From assembly GCF_963678635.1 (NCBI RefSeq), contig NC_087066.1:29703301-29767300 (forward strand): a stretch of DNA of 64,000 bases. The letters are read 5' to 3'. This DNA is from Symsagittifera roscoffensis. Its lineage: Eukaryota > Xenacoelomorpha > Acoela > Convolutidae. Position numbers and translations under genes: made by a program. This document shows positions 22,753 through 34,900 of the stretch, one piece after another; position 1 is the first letter of the stretch; every line of letters begins with the position of its first letter. Under the pieces are notes generated by a model, which was not told the origin of the DNA, ran no database searches, and saw nothing but the letters and a program-made list of their open reading frames with translations.

Positions 22753-24488
22753 CTAGCTTGACAAAAAAACAAAAGTTAATTGCGTTTCATTGGTCGCGAC
22801 AGGGCGGGCTCGTAAATATGAAACGGCACAGAAGATATCTCGTGAGCTGTCTTCGAACATCTGCAGTTCTGTGTTGTCTAGGGGACAATCAAAATACGCG
22901 CGAGGTATTGCTAGTTTATCTAGAATTAGCAACCCACTATGCCATTCAAGGAAATTTTGCTGCAGATCATCAGGCAAGAGGTCGTCACATTGTCGGCCAG
23001 ATATGCGCCATATATCTTTTAACAGAAGACGTGCACGGACGTTGTACGGAGCGACAAGGCCTATGGGGTCGAAAACAGAAAAATGAAGCAGGGGGCTGCG
23101 AGATGCGTAATTGAGTTCTTGATTAACTCCGCGACTAACCACCAAATCATCAGCCTCATGGTTCGATTCAGACTTAAGACATGGGTCATGTTTTCAAGAG
23201 TAGCAGCAATGTCTTTAGTCGGACCGACTTTGCCAACATCGGAATTCGTTTTAGCTGCCAATCCTGGAGCATTGCTGACAAACTTAGTTAGTTTGAATCC
23301 TCCTAGTGTCAAAAGTTTCACAAGGTCGGAACACAATTGAATGGCATCCTTAGAGTCGGTTACTAAACCCAGTAGCCGACTCTTTAAGTCGTCCATATAA
23401 AAATTCACGAGGACTGCGTTTGCCGCTGCGGGATACGTTTCGCGATCATTGCGGGCGGTTCGATGGAGCGCGAAATTGGCACATGTTGGGGATTCCTGAG
23501 CCTCAAACATGTGCCTACTGTACTGATAAGCACTCACATCTTTTGTGGGGTCATTCCGCCGCAACAAAATGCAAATCATGTTGATAGATTAGTACTTCAT
23601 CAACTTGCAAGAACATTCCTTCTTTGTCAGCGGAAACCTCATATTTGAATTGTTGGAACCGTAGAACTCTTAGTAAGCTCCAGCAGATCAGGTCAAATCA
23701 AAAGAGTGATTCAAAGGTGTTTCATGTCATTTTGATGCACCATTCAGTACCTATCTCACTTTTTCAGGCATGTTGGGATTTATCAGTGGATGATGTGGTA
23801 AGTACCATTCTCGAGCAGTGCTATTATGCGGATGGTGCGGACCAACAGGAACAATGTATCCTTTATCGGGATCGTCGTTGATGGTCTAACTATAGCGTTG
23901 TTTCAAATTGACGTCTTAATTGAATCTTTTTTCGAGTGACTGCAACTGAATAGCAGTTTTTGGGAAATTGCGTGTCGTTCTCAGCCATAGCATACCTACA
24001 ATATATCGCTCTTGGTAGTGATATGTTGAAGACTCGTATTCGAAGCGCTCGTTTATCCGCAGCGAAACGAGGATAGGCCGATTTGTAAGTTCCGTATGAC
24101 TCTAGTTCATACCACAGCTTGACTTGATCGCCTAACAAATTATTCTCAACACAGCACTTAAAACTTTTTGTAACATGTCCAGAAAAAGCTCGCACGTGGG
24201 AAATTCGGCGTTTTCGTGTCCATGTTTTGTTTCTTTGAGTGGTAGGTTTCCTCCCACGGTGCAAGATAGTTTCCTCGGTCATCCAATATAGTCGAGTTGA
24301 TTGGCATGGAAGCAGTCTTGTCCTTGTATCATTTCTACGTCGTAGTATTTGTGGACATTTTTATTGAGATGTTCAAAATTTGGGTTCAACTGTTGAAGCG
24401 CAGGGACGTTAACAATACCTCTTCTCACGTTGATTTTATCTGGACAAAAGGACAAACATGGTAATAATAGTTCTGCGATCTTGAACAT
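22753..24488 (-). pseudogene. Decayed BEL/Pao retrotransposon pol
   Basis: Read right to left on the minus strand, fragments follow BEL/Pao pol order. A protease end carries VEMIQGQDCFHA (24488-24279). A linker segment has KLWYELESYGTYKSA (24282-23890). The reverse transcriptase palm has NFYMDD (within 23579-23150). A downstream segment has FDPIGLVAPYNVRARLLLKD and a later RNase H-like start (23145-22753). Frames break near 23160 and again between 23580 and 23890, so the copy is dead. Integrase, gag and LTRs were not found. Family BEL/Pao is preferred over Ty3/gypsy because of the FDPIGL..P..VRA segment. Confidence 0.8.
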
Positions 24489-24677
24489 CTTGATTCAATT
24501 GTCTACAAATACTCCGACGTAGAAATGATACTAGGACAAGACTGCTTCCATGCCATTAAACTCGACTATATTGGATGATCGAGGAAACTATCTTGCACCG
24601 TCTCCGACTGAATCGCCACCTACAACTCAAAGGAACAAAACATGGACAAGAAAACGCCGAATTTCCCACATGCGAGC
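24190..24677. repeat. Inverted repeat, arms about 190 bp, spacer about 100 bp
   Basis: The left arm 24190-24377 and right arm 24476-24677 are reverse complements with scattered differences. Landmarks are GTCTTGTCC.TGTATCATTTC on the left and its complement on the right, and CATGGAAGCAGTC and its complement. Both arms code for the same protease-end region in opposite directions, so two element copies are fused head to head. Confidence 0.85.
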
Positions 24678-24898
24678 ATTGCGCGACCGAGGACGAAAAA
24701 GACACGGAACACTTCCTCTACTGCCCACGACGGGAGGCCGAGAGAAATCCCTGTCGCGGCAATCAACCTGACCTAAAATTGCTGCAGACTGCCCTCGAGA
24801 ACGTTCTGAAGTTTATTCAGAAGACTGACTGGGCTTTTCTAGCCCCCTATTTCAAGATAGAAGGCCGTCAGACAGAACAACAACAGTATACTGGATAA
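24476..24898 (+). pseudogene. Inverted BEL/Pao fragment joined to a CCHC-like retroelement tail
   Basis: The stretch 24476-24677 is a diverged inverted copy of 24190-24377 and on the plus strand encodes YSDVEMILGQDCFHAIKLDY, the end of a BEL/Pao protease. It runs on, after a frame change, into an open segment (24575-24895) with a CX2CX9HX3C cluster (PTCEHC...EHFLYCPRREAER). Such clusters are typical of the C-terminal part of non-LTR retrotransposon reverse transcriptases. It is either a chimera or a divergent element of its own. Confidence 0.55.
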
Positions 24899-25376
24899 AT
24901 TAGTTTGACTATTTTTGCGTAACGTTGACTGCAATTTACGAGCAGAGTGTTGAGCTTGTGTTGTATTACATTTTTTTTTCAGTCGAATTTACCATTCTGT
25001 TTTTGTGTTTCTGAGTTTTTTGTGAATACTTTGTGATCAACATCTGATTTGCGTGTTTATAAAGCTCAAGTTATGTTGTGTAAATAAAAATTCAATTCTT
25101 CTGCCTGTGTTTATTGTACAGCTTGTCACAGTGCTTAGCTTAGACAAGTGACCCTTCATGATCAAGTTGAGCGTTTCAAAGCATTTTAAAATTAACGTCT
25201 GAAGGTATTTTCACTTGCCTCAACTTTGTCTCTGTGTTTCTTACCTTCTAGATTTTAACGAATAATCTAAGCTCGCGTTAAACGGATACGAATTAGAGGC
25301 GTGTGACTCGATATGAAATCTTGCTCAAAACAATACTTATCGCATCGTTTAATAAAAAGAGTGAATATAGTTTTTG

Positions 25377-25608
25377 TGCTCTCTTCCAGTTCCCCTTTGA
25401 TTTTTCTGAAGTTCAATGTATGAAAGTTAATTTAAAATGATATAAGTTATAAACTGGTTTTCATATGTTATAAACTGAATTAAAACGTGTCAGCGTGAAC
25501 AGGTGAACAAACATTTAACAACATTTCTTTTAAGCAAAATTTGTGGACAATTTTTGAGCAGCTTTATTTTGTAATTTTACGAGGGGGGTGGGTAACTGGA
25601 AAAGAGCC
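25377..25608. mobile_element. Solo TIR element of the GGCTCTTTTCC family
   Basis: It starts TGCTCTCTTCCAGTTCCCC and ends GGGTAACTGGAAAAGAGCC, forming an inverted terminal repeat. Its interior (GAAGTTCAATGTATGAAAGT, AAACGTGT.AGC.TGAACAGG, TTTTATTTTGTAATTTT) matches 36240-36459 in order. It is an isolated, older copy of the MITE nested in the 1476-bp array. No clean target duplication was seen here. Confidence 0.7.
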
Positions 25609-25953
25609 TGTAATTGGATAATGAAATGAGGAAGAATAGGTTTATGTGTAGGGAGATATTGCGCCTGTTCTTAGCACCTATAGAGAGGGACGAATCTTAA
25701 GCCAAATTTACTGATCTATTTGCGCAAGTTCCTTGAAATTTTGTCTATTACCCTTGAGAAAAATAAAGGTGTTGCAACCGGGTACTAGACTTCCCCCCAT
25801 CAGTTTGTTCTCAGTCTAAGTTTGTGGAAACGTTACACGTCTGTTACTTCCTTTATTTACACATGCGGAAGAAAGTGTCTTGTATTCGGGAACTAAACTT
25901 TTTTCCCGTTAACAAAATATCATCTCGTTTTATTGAATCCTAGCAACATCCAT

Positions 25954-26029
25954 GTTCCTTAGCACTTGACCCAGAGGAAACTCCATTGCCTTTGCACCCT
26001 AAGTTTGAAGATTCGAATCCCGGCCGAAC
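25954..26029 (+). repeat. tRNA-like sequence, SINE head or tRNA pseudogene
   Basis: An A-box-like stretch (TAGCACTTGACCCAGAGG) and a B box GATTCGAATCC (26010-26020) are present, and GTTC/GAAC at the ends could pair. The acceptor and anticodon stems are too broken for a working tRNA. It resembles the sequence at 44384-44456 (ACTTGAC.CAGAGG.AAC, then TTTGCC or TTTGCA). Confidence 0.45.
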
Positions 26030-26189
26030 TTTTTTTGACTGGATATGCAATTGGAAAATTGATTTACTGGACTTTCGTTTATCTGCTCAAATTTTTTCGG
26101 CTTAGTTGCCACATCACCAATTTTTCTTGTGCTGTAAGCAAGTATCATGGTAGTTGCAAGTATTGTTTATTATAGTTTCAGATGGAAAC

Positions 26190-27430
26190 TTGAAGCTTTT
26201 AAAAAAATTATAACATTGTTCGGTTGCGAATTTAAAGTTCGAATGTCTTGCCTGGCATTTTTAAGCCACTACAACCAATTTTTCTCACTCAAAAAGTTAT
26301 GGCCCTCGGAAACGTCAAATTTTCAACTTTTTGTCTCTTTTTTGAATCTTCTGGATTTTTCTTGAAATTTGGATCCAATGTATAAAACGGGTTGTGAGTA
26401 GCTCTTTGCAGAAGCTAAAACGCCCTAACTTTATACTCTAAATTTTATGGCCCTCGGAAACGTCAAACTTTCAATTTTTGGCAGTTTTTTGACAGTTTTT
26501 GATTTTTCTCGAAAGTTGCTCTGCCAAGTCTGAGATTTTGGTTTCCAACTAACTAACAGGTTATGTGAAATTTTTCTGCATAAATGACTATCCCAAAATT
26601 TTGTCAACAAAAAGTTATCGGCCACGGAAAAGTGAATATATTTGATTATTTGACTGTTTTTTGACTTCTCACAAGATTTACCCTCCCAAATCTGATAATT
26701 TGAGTTCAAAAGAGAAAACGGGTTGAAGGAAGCTCGTCTGCATTAGCGGCTCATCCCAAATTTATTTACACATAAAGTTATGGCCCTCGAAAAAGTCAAA
26801 AATTTGATTTTTTTTGAAACTTTTTTGCTTTTTCTCGAGAACTACCCTCCCAAATCTAAGTTTTTGGGTTCAAGCGAAAATATAGCTTGCGTGAATCTCT
26901 TTTGCACAAGCGGCTGAGCCCAATTTTTCAACAGTAAAAGCTATGATTCTCTGAAATGTCAAATTTTTTATTTGTTAATTAAAAAGTTATAGCCTGCAAA
27001 CAACTCAAAAGTTTTGAAACTTGGACTGTTTTTTTTTGTATTTTTTTTCAACTTGAAAACTACCGTGCTACTTCTCAGGTTAAGTGTTTAATCGAAAAAT
27101 TCAGTTTTGGGAATCTTCTCTACTTAAGCGGCAACCACATGATTTTTGCAGAAAAAAAAGTTATTGATTTCGGAAAGTCAAGTTTTTGAATGCTTTTTTG
27201 AAACTTTTTGAGTTTTTCTAAAAACTATTCTATCAAATCTGAAATGAAAAGTTTAATTGAAAGAACTGGTTGAGAGAGTTCTTTCTGCAGAGGCTCTGAC
27301 TGCTCAATTTTTTAAAGAAAAAAGTTTTATCCTCGAGAAAATTCAAGTATCTGAAAACTTTTCATACTTCTCACTTTTTTCGTAGAGAAACTAAGGTTTT
27401 GGGCAAAGTCCAATTTTTTAAGTTTCCTCC
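26190..27430 (+). repeat. Tandem array of about 150-165-bp monomers, second minisatellite family
   Basis: Roughly eight diverged monomers share 'AAAAAGTTATGGCCCTCGGAAA.GTCAAA', 'TTTTTGA.TTTTTCTCGAAA.CTACC' and 'GGGTTG.GAGAAGCTC.TCTGCA'. GTTATGG-type landmarks fall near 26297, 26446, 26612, 26778, 26940, 27160 and 27325. The family differs from the Helitron-core monomer. A second array of it lies at 31260-32190. Confidence 0.75.
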
Positions 27431-28939
27431 CGTATCAGTATAACAAGTTTTAAAAATATCAAACACTAACCTCGCGCTTTAGCTGAGCTCCTAGATGTCT
27501 TTTATCGAGACATAGGAAATTTTGGTTCACCTAGCTTATAAATTCAATTTCATGGAATTCCTCGTACTTGGCGCAGTAATAACACCCATGGTTGAGACGA
27601 AATAGGTTTGGAGTTGGATTCCAGTCGGGGCCTTGTTTTCAAACTGAAGCTTTTTGGCTGACTTAGACTATCGTCTGTCTGTCTTATTTTTGTCTGCTTA
27701 GTTCACGCAAAATGATTTTTTTTGGTTATTTCTAGCATCCCGAAATCTTGTTGTAAAGTTTCTCATGGTGCAGGTGCTTTTTTAATGGTTGTTCGATTTT
27801 TGAATTGTTTATATTGTTTTTTGACCAAAAAAATTTTTTTGATTTTTTTTATTTGTCTTCGATTTGTTTTCATGGCCATTTTGATCTTTTTTGGCTCAGC
27901 TTCGCCTCTTTTTTAACTCTTGTAACCGCTCGGGCATTCTCACGACCGTTTTGTATCTGTGCTTTGCTACATTTTTAAAAAAAAATACATCAAATTAAAG
28001 TCCTTTGGGCCCTAGATAGACTGTCATTGGTAGGTAGCAATTTTCCAAATTCTTCAAAATTTAATCTTTGTGATGCTCCTACACAGTAAATCACCAACAG
28101 CTGTGGACTTTATTTGTCGTGATCGCAAGCCTTGTTATGTTTAATGTCTCTGACGCTTTGACTTCAATTCATAGCCATGAATTTGAAGGTCATATTTCCA
28201 TTCTTTATTGTTTAAGTGGCCTTATTTGCATGTGGAAAACAGCGTGTGATCGAACACTCTTGTGAACTTGAACTCCTGGTACCTTCATAATTGAGTGCTG
28301 TTTATATGAAGTTATGCGGTTGAGTGGTGTTGGATTTGAACTTGAACACTGAATTTTAGTTCTGAAATGTAAACTCTTCTTGTAGTTTTTATATCTCCTT
28401 AACAAATCCATTGTCAAGTATGCCATTTAAAATGGAAACGCTGAAATTAGTTGACAGGAGTTTGTGGTTTGTCTATGGTTCAGTATACCGTTATTTATTT
28501 TAGGCAGAATGTTAGTGTTGGTAACGTGTTTAGCGATCAACTATCTTTGGTTAGAATTGCTCTTGTTCTCTTGGTAAATATGAAATACGTTCGTACCATT
28601 GAGTTCTTAATTCTGCGCTATCTTGATTCGACATCAACGAAGCCCCTTGTGTTATAATCTTTATTTATAATCATAATTGTTTGGCGTGGGCTTATTTTAT
28701 TTAAATGCATTTTGCACCAAAACCATTTATCTGGTTGTGATTATGAGATGTTAATGAAGGGTCAACAAAATGATGTGAATAGTTCTGCCCAATCCGATTT
28801 AAACCTTTGTTCGTGTTTACAATAAACATCCCCAGTTAATTGAACTTATAGTTTTTAACCATTTCACTGAATCAGTTTGAACGGTACAGTTAACCCTAAA
28901 CAGAAGAATTCAAAGCAATCAAATCAAGCGAGGACTACA
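27431..28939. other. Spacer upstream of MFSD1 exon 1
   Basis: AT-rich. It should contain the MFSD1 promoter and any 5' UTR if the exon 1 call is right. I see no distinct core promoter element that stands out from the AT background. Confidence 0.4.
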
Positions 28940-28994
28940 ATGGCAGACAATGAAGCGGACTTCAGATACAGACAAATTCAAAATGAAGAACCGG
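28940..28994 (+). CDS. MFSD1: MFSD1 putative coding exon 1
   Basis: ATG in context ACAATGG, 18 codons plus one base, then a strong donor GTAAGT at 28995. It encodes an acidic, polar N terminus (MADNEADFRYRQ...). Its phase-1 end fits the AG that opens exon 2 at 55363, giving Glu 19. Mammalian MFSD1 also starts with a short acidic cytosolic segment. No better start was found directly upstream of exon 2. The call is inference until a transcript shows the junction. Confidence 0.55.
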
Positions 28995-31900
28995 GTAAGT
29001 GTTTCAAATTAGTGCATACTTTTCGGATGTCATGGCCAGAAGTACTTGTACTCGAGAACTTCGTATGATTCTTGCTACACTGTGTAACTGATTCCTGCTC
29101 AGTGCTTCAAAGATTGGGATTGCAACATCAGACTGGGATTGGGTTTAGGATGCACTGTATATTGAGTGTCTTTTTCTTTAAAAATGTTATTCGCTAACTA
29201 GCAGAACGATAGCTGCTATCGATAATAATTTTTAAAAAGATAGTGCGGGTCAGTCAATTTTTCTATTTAGCTGTAATTTAAGTGAACCTATCAACATCTT
29301 GAACAGCCTTAAGCATAAACAAACAATTGGTATTAATGAAATAAGCTATGTAGCTCTTATCCAAAGCTCCTGCACCTTAAAATTGTAAAAGTCTTATAGT
29401 TCCATATATCGGTTAGAAATTAGATGTCAGTAATTATCGACTAATTTCGCTACTATGCAGCTGCAGTAAGGTTTTCTAAAGAATATGCATTCTCGATCAT
29501 GCGTTTATCTAGAAGCTATAATCTAATGAGCGAAAATTTAAACTGGCCTTAGTAAAAAAAAATTGCGTCTATGGACGCCCTTGTCGAACTAAGAGAGCGG
29601 CTCCGCTTAGGTGTAGATAAATTTTTAACGTTTAGGTGTAGTTGTGTAACGGTTAGTTTTTAATGTCCTGCGTTTAGGTGTAGATGAGTTTTTCGAATTA
29701 AGAGAGTGGCTACGTTTAGATGTAGACAGTTTTTGAAAAACGGATGTAGAGTGACTCGTTCTCATCCGTTCGCATCATCTGAAATAAACATGAGACACGA
29801 AAAGTTGGCCATAAAACGAATTTTTGTCTCTTGGAATTTGTTGAAAAATATATTTTTTTTCGAAATTCGCTTCTATACAGGGTGTTAATGTACTATGACT
29901 CTCTGACCTCAATGAGCTTTAAATGGGATACCAAAATCCTTTATGGCGCTGAAAACTGCTAGTCAAATTTTTTTGTGTCCACTGCTGTCAGAACAATGAA
30001 ATAGAAAATTGGAAATAACATAATCAGGAAGAATTTTTTGGGCGGCAGTAATTTAGTATTTTTGCCATTTTTGTACCAAGCTTTTCAGCTTTTTTGAAAA
30101 TTTTGGAGCTTTTTGAAGCTTTTAGGGACAGAAAAAGGCATTAAAACGATTTTTTTTGTAGATCTCCTTTTTGTTTTACCGTTATTTTTATACTCGCAGT
30201 CTCATCGTTTCAATGATCTTTGAACCTGGAAGAAAATGATGTTCTATATGGAATAAAAACGCGTTAAAATGTATATTTTTTTGATCTGTTCCCTTGAAAA
30301 ATTTGAATTGTTGATAGCAGTAGTGATCATCTATCTATCTATCTATACTATATTTAAATGCTAGTGACAGCTATCTCCCATGATTAAGCTTAATAATTTT
30401 GCATGTTTAACGAAAGAATTTTTTTATGCTTAAGCTATATCATATATTGCAATGCTTCAGAAATTTTTTCAATTAGTTTTCCGCAAGGTCAGTAATTTTT
30501 CAGTAATTTTTTTCGAGGCCAAATTTAGTCTGTCTGTCTGAATACCTGCTTTTTAAATTAATTTGATTATGTCTGTCTATCCGTCTCCTAATTTTTTAAC
30601 TTTGAATTTGGTTTCGACGATTTATTTCAAAATAGCACTACTGTCAAATGGTTGTCTCCAATCTCTCTTTATCTTTATCTGAATTTTCTATCTTTTTTCT
30701 ATCTTTTTTTATAATCTTTTTTTCTATCTTTCTTTTTCTGTCTTTTTTATGCGTCTTTTTCGATCTTTTTTTAATTATCTTTTTTTTCGATCTTTTTTCT
30801 CTACCTTTTCTTTTTTTTAATCTTTTTTTAGTATATTTTTTTCTATCTTTTGTTCTGTCTTTTTAGTGTCTTTTTTTCTATCTTTTTTTTAATCTTTTTT
30901 TTCTATCTTTTTATAGTATCTTTTTTTTCTATCTTTTTAGTGTCTTTTTCTATCTTTTTAGTGTCTTTTTTTCTATCTTTTTAGTGTCTTTTTTTTCTAT
31001 CTTTTTTATCTTTTTTCTTATCTTTTTTTATCTTGTTTTTCTTTCTTTTTTTCAGTTTTTTTTCTATCTTCTTTTATCTTTTTCTAACTTTTTTTCTATT
31101 TTTGATCTCTTTCTACGGTCTTCGTAAATTTTTCAGTGTGAGTAGTTTTGAATTTTCTAAAAGTATTTTTTTTTTTTTTGAAAAATTGCCGTCAAATTTG
31201 AAATTCAAGTTTAAAAAGATTGAGCATGTCATTGGAATCTTACGTGCATTAATTGTTACGCCATAATAATTTTCGGAAAGAGTTTTGAATCTGAGGTTCC
31301 GAATTCAATCTGTAGAATAGGTGGTAGAAGTTTTTCCTGCATGAACGGCTCTGTCCTCGTCTTTGTAGAAATAAGTGATGTTCTTGAAAAAAGGTTATTT
31401 TGACTGTCTTTATGAATTTTTTTCTTCTCTGGTATGAAGCTGATTTTTTTTGTAAAGAAGCCAGTATGGCCTCACGGATTTTTAAACAGTTTTTTGAGAG
31501 TTTTTTTTTGTTTTTCCCAATTGAAGGCTGAAGGTTTAATCGAACGAATAGATTTTGAAGATCTACCCTGCATTACGGGCTTTCCCCAAATCAAAAAGTC
31601 TGAAATCTCAAAAACTACCAATCCAAAATTGAAGTACTGGATTCAATGGATGGAACGGGTTTTGGGAAGCTCTCTGCATGAGCTGCTACGTCGAACTTTT
31701 TTACCCAAAAAGTTATGGCTGTCGGATTTTTCAAATATTTTTCTCGAAAACTACCCTCTCAATCTGAGATTGTGGATCCAATTGAGGTAAAGCTTAGTGG
31801 GAAGCTTACCTGCATTAGTAGCCACTCCCAAAATGTTTACACAAAAATTTTTCACCCTCGGAAAATTTCAATTTTTGATTTTTTGACCGTTTTTTGAAAC

Positions 31901-34900
31901 TTTCTCTTTCTCAAAAACTACCTGCTCAAATCTTAATTGCTGTGTCTAATCGAAAATACGGGTTGTGAGAAGCTCCCCTCCTTAATCGGCTTCGCTCAAT
32001 TTTTTTGCAAGAAAAGTTATTAAGACCTTCGGAAAAAGCAAAGTTCTGTTTTTTGACCGTTTTTTCATTTTTCGAGTTTTGAAAACTAGCTCCCCAAATT
32101 CTGAAAAGGTTATTGGAGAGAACAGTTTATGAGAAGCTCCCCTGAATTGGTGGTTAAGCCAATACTTTTTACTCAGAATATTATTGTCTCGGAATCTATC
32201 TATCTATACTATATTTGAATGCTAGTTAATTCTGAAAACCAAGCTGGTTGAAATTTCTCAGAAACCCTGAAATTAAAATTTCAGGGTTTTAGCTCTGCAA
32301 GTTATGCCAAATGAAAATTATAATGCGCTCTATTAACACAAAATTGCTATCGCCTTTTAGTTTCAACCTGAATGTCTCTTAATTACACTAACGGGAAGTG
32401 TAGTGTATTAGTACGAACCTTCTTTTTTTTGCTGAACTCGCAAATAAAAGTGTTCATCAAAAGTGTTCACTTATTTGGTGGCCATTTTTCCATGATCACA
32501 ATCTGTAGCACTGCCAATTTCATAGCATCTGTTCTCTGCTTTATTTGTGGCTAGTGTTTGTGATTCATTAAGCGTCCGTGGCTGAGTGGTTAGTGCGTGA
32601 GACTCATAATCTTTAGGTTGCAAATCGAATCCGAGACACAGCCGAATTTTTACTTAGTCGAGGCTTATTTGTACTTATTATTATAACACCTCATAGAGCT
32701 GCTTTTTGTCGTGTTCTCGCTTGTGTTTGCAAAGCCAAGCTTCGCTTGTGTCAAAAAAAATGGTTTTAAACTTTACATTTGCGGATGTAACTTTTAGATT
32801 TCGATGCTGACAATTTTAATTTTCGGAGCTCAACATCAGAAAAATTATCCACCTGTGGTTGTGTTTTGCGAAATTACTAGGGTTTGAAAATGGCCAATTC
32901 GATCAATTTTAGACAAATAATGTGTGTTATTTACAAGTTTTTTATTTACAAAAGTGTAGCTGGCTAATGAAACCGATTCAGAAGTCATTCCTAGTTGAAT
33001 TCAGGCCAGCTTATTGGTTATTATATATATTATATCTATCTATCTATCTTCTATCTATCTATCTATCTATCTATTAAGTCTGTCTGTCTGTCTGTCTGTC
33101 TGTATACCTGCTTTTTTATTTAATTTGATTATGTCTTTCTACCCGTCTACTAAGTTTTTAACTTTCAATTTAGTTTCGACGATTCAGTTTAAAATGGTAC
33201 TACTATCAAATGGTTATCTCCAATCTTTTTTTATCTTTACCTGCTCCAACGTTGCCTCCAATTATGGCTGCTCAATTTTGGCTGTAGTTTTCAAACTATG
33301 ACATTTTTTGTGATTTTTTCAAAAAATTTTCAAAAAAATTAAATTATTTTTTTCAGAATTTGAAATTCTTTACCCTGTAGTTGGAAGCTGTCAGCGTACT
33401 CTCAGGAGTTGCGAATATTGCCTCCAAATATGACTGCTCAAATCTTTTTAGTTTTTGACATATGACCTTTTTTTGTGATTTTTTCAAAAAATTTTCAGAA
33501 AACCCAAGCAAACTTTTTTTCAAAATTTGAAATTCCGAACCCTGAACTCTGAGTACTCTCGCGGGTTGCGAACCTTGCATCCAATTATAGCTGCTCAAAT
33601 CTTTGTGTTTTGAAGTTTTCCAGATATGACGTTTTTGTGATTTTTTCAATTTTTTTCAGAAAACTCAACTTTGAGTGTTTTTCAATTTGAAATTCCTAAC
33701 CCTGTAGTTTGGTGCTGCCAGGGTACTTCCAGGAGTTGTAAAGCTTGCCTCCAAATATGACCACTCAAATACTTGCACTTTTCGAGATTTGGCGTTTTCG
33801 AGATGACGGAAAAAAGGAATTTAAAAAAATTTATCAAATATGAAATTACCAACCATGTATTTGGGTGCATTTAGAGTACACTAAAAGCCTGCAAATCTGG
33901 TTTCCAATATATGCAGTTTATATTGTCCAATATATGTTGTCAAAAATTCAAGCACCGAAGGTGCGTTACACGCTAGTCTAACTGAATTGTTTTCTATCTT
34001 CCCAATTAGAGAATTGATTGCAATTAACAATTCTAGTTCTTAAGTTCACTAAGGGTCAAGTGGATGGCAGTTTTTATCTTTTAGAAGGCAACTTCGGTTG
34101 AAACGCGCATCTTAACGTTCAGGATTTTGTGATAAATCATGGGCAGACATTTTTGGGATTTAGAAACTCTCAACGACGCTGTCAAATGCTATTGATTTCA
34201 AGTATTTGAAACTTTTTGAGCAATTAATTGAGAATGTTCTCAGTTAATTTATTGGCTGTAACGAGCTCTGTCATTTAATTTGTTGGCAGCGAAATATTTA
34301 TTGCTCAAATAATCCCAAGCCCCCTGTCCATCAAATAATTCCAAGCGCAGCTCGAAGAATGTTAGAAATCTTTGAGGAGCTTTCGGCGATTTGATTTAAA
34401 TTATGACTTCTCCTTTTATGATCATTAACCAGTCAATCAAACACGTTTGTGAGTAAATTTTGACATTTAAAACTACTGAGTACCCTATCAGAAAACGAAA
34501 TTTTTGACGAATCTTTCATACATCTCTAAGAACCCTCATGAGCTTGGCGAGATTTCCCATTTGTCGGGAGCTGGGTTATGTCAAATACTATTTCAATTGA
34601 ATACTTACATAAGCAAAGTCTTTTGTTAAATTACGAGTTAACGTAAGTCATGTTTTTGAAATAAGTTTATGGATGACCCGAGATATTAATTGATTAGTAA
34701 AGATATGATGTGATGAGCTTAAAAGTATTTCAACTGTAATCATTTCTGGCGCTTTGACGATAGACAATTTAACCGATTTCGGAAAACTAATGCGCACTGT
34801 AGACCCGTTTTTTCTAGACTTGCATACACGCTATAGAGCTGCAAAAGCTATGCGTTAATAGAAAATTGGCAAATAGAATAAAATGGCTGTTTTCAAACCG

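Noticed and set aside
28877-28942. Translation start of MFSD1 upstream at 28877
   Set aside because: That frame opens with TTG. The first ATG in frame is at 28940 with a good context, so it was preferred.
30648-31266. Phe/Leu-rich membrane-protein-like frames
   Set aside because: They are translations of the TTTTTTCTATC pyrimidine tract.
32572-32643. Functional tRNA-Met
   Set aside because: A box and anticodon arm look good, but the acceptor and T stems do not pair and the B box has mismatches. Kept only as a tRNA-like repeat.
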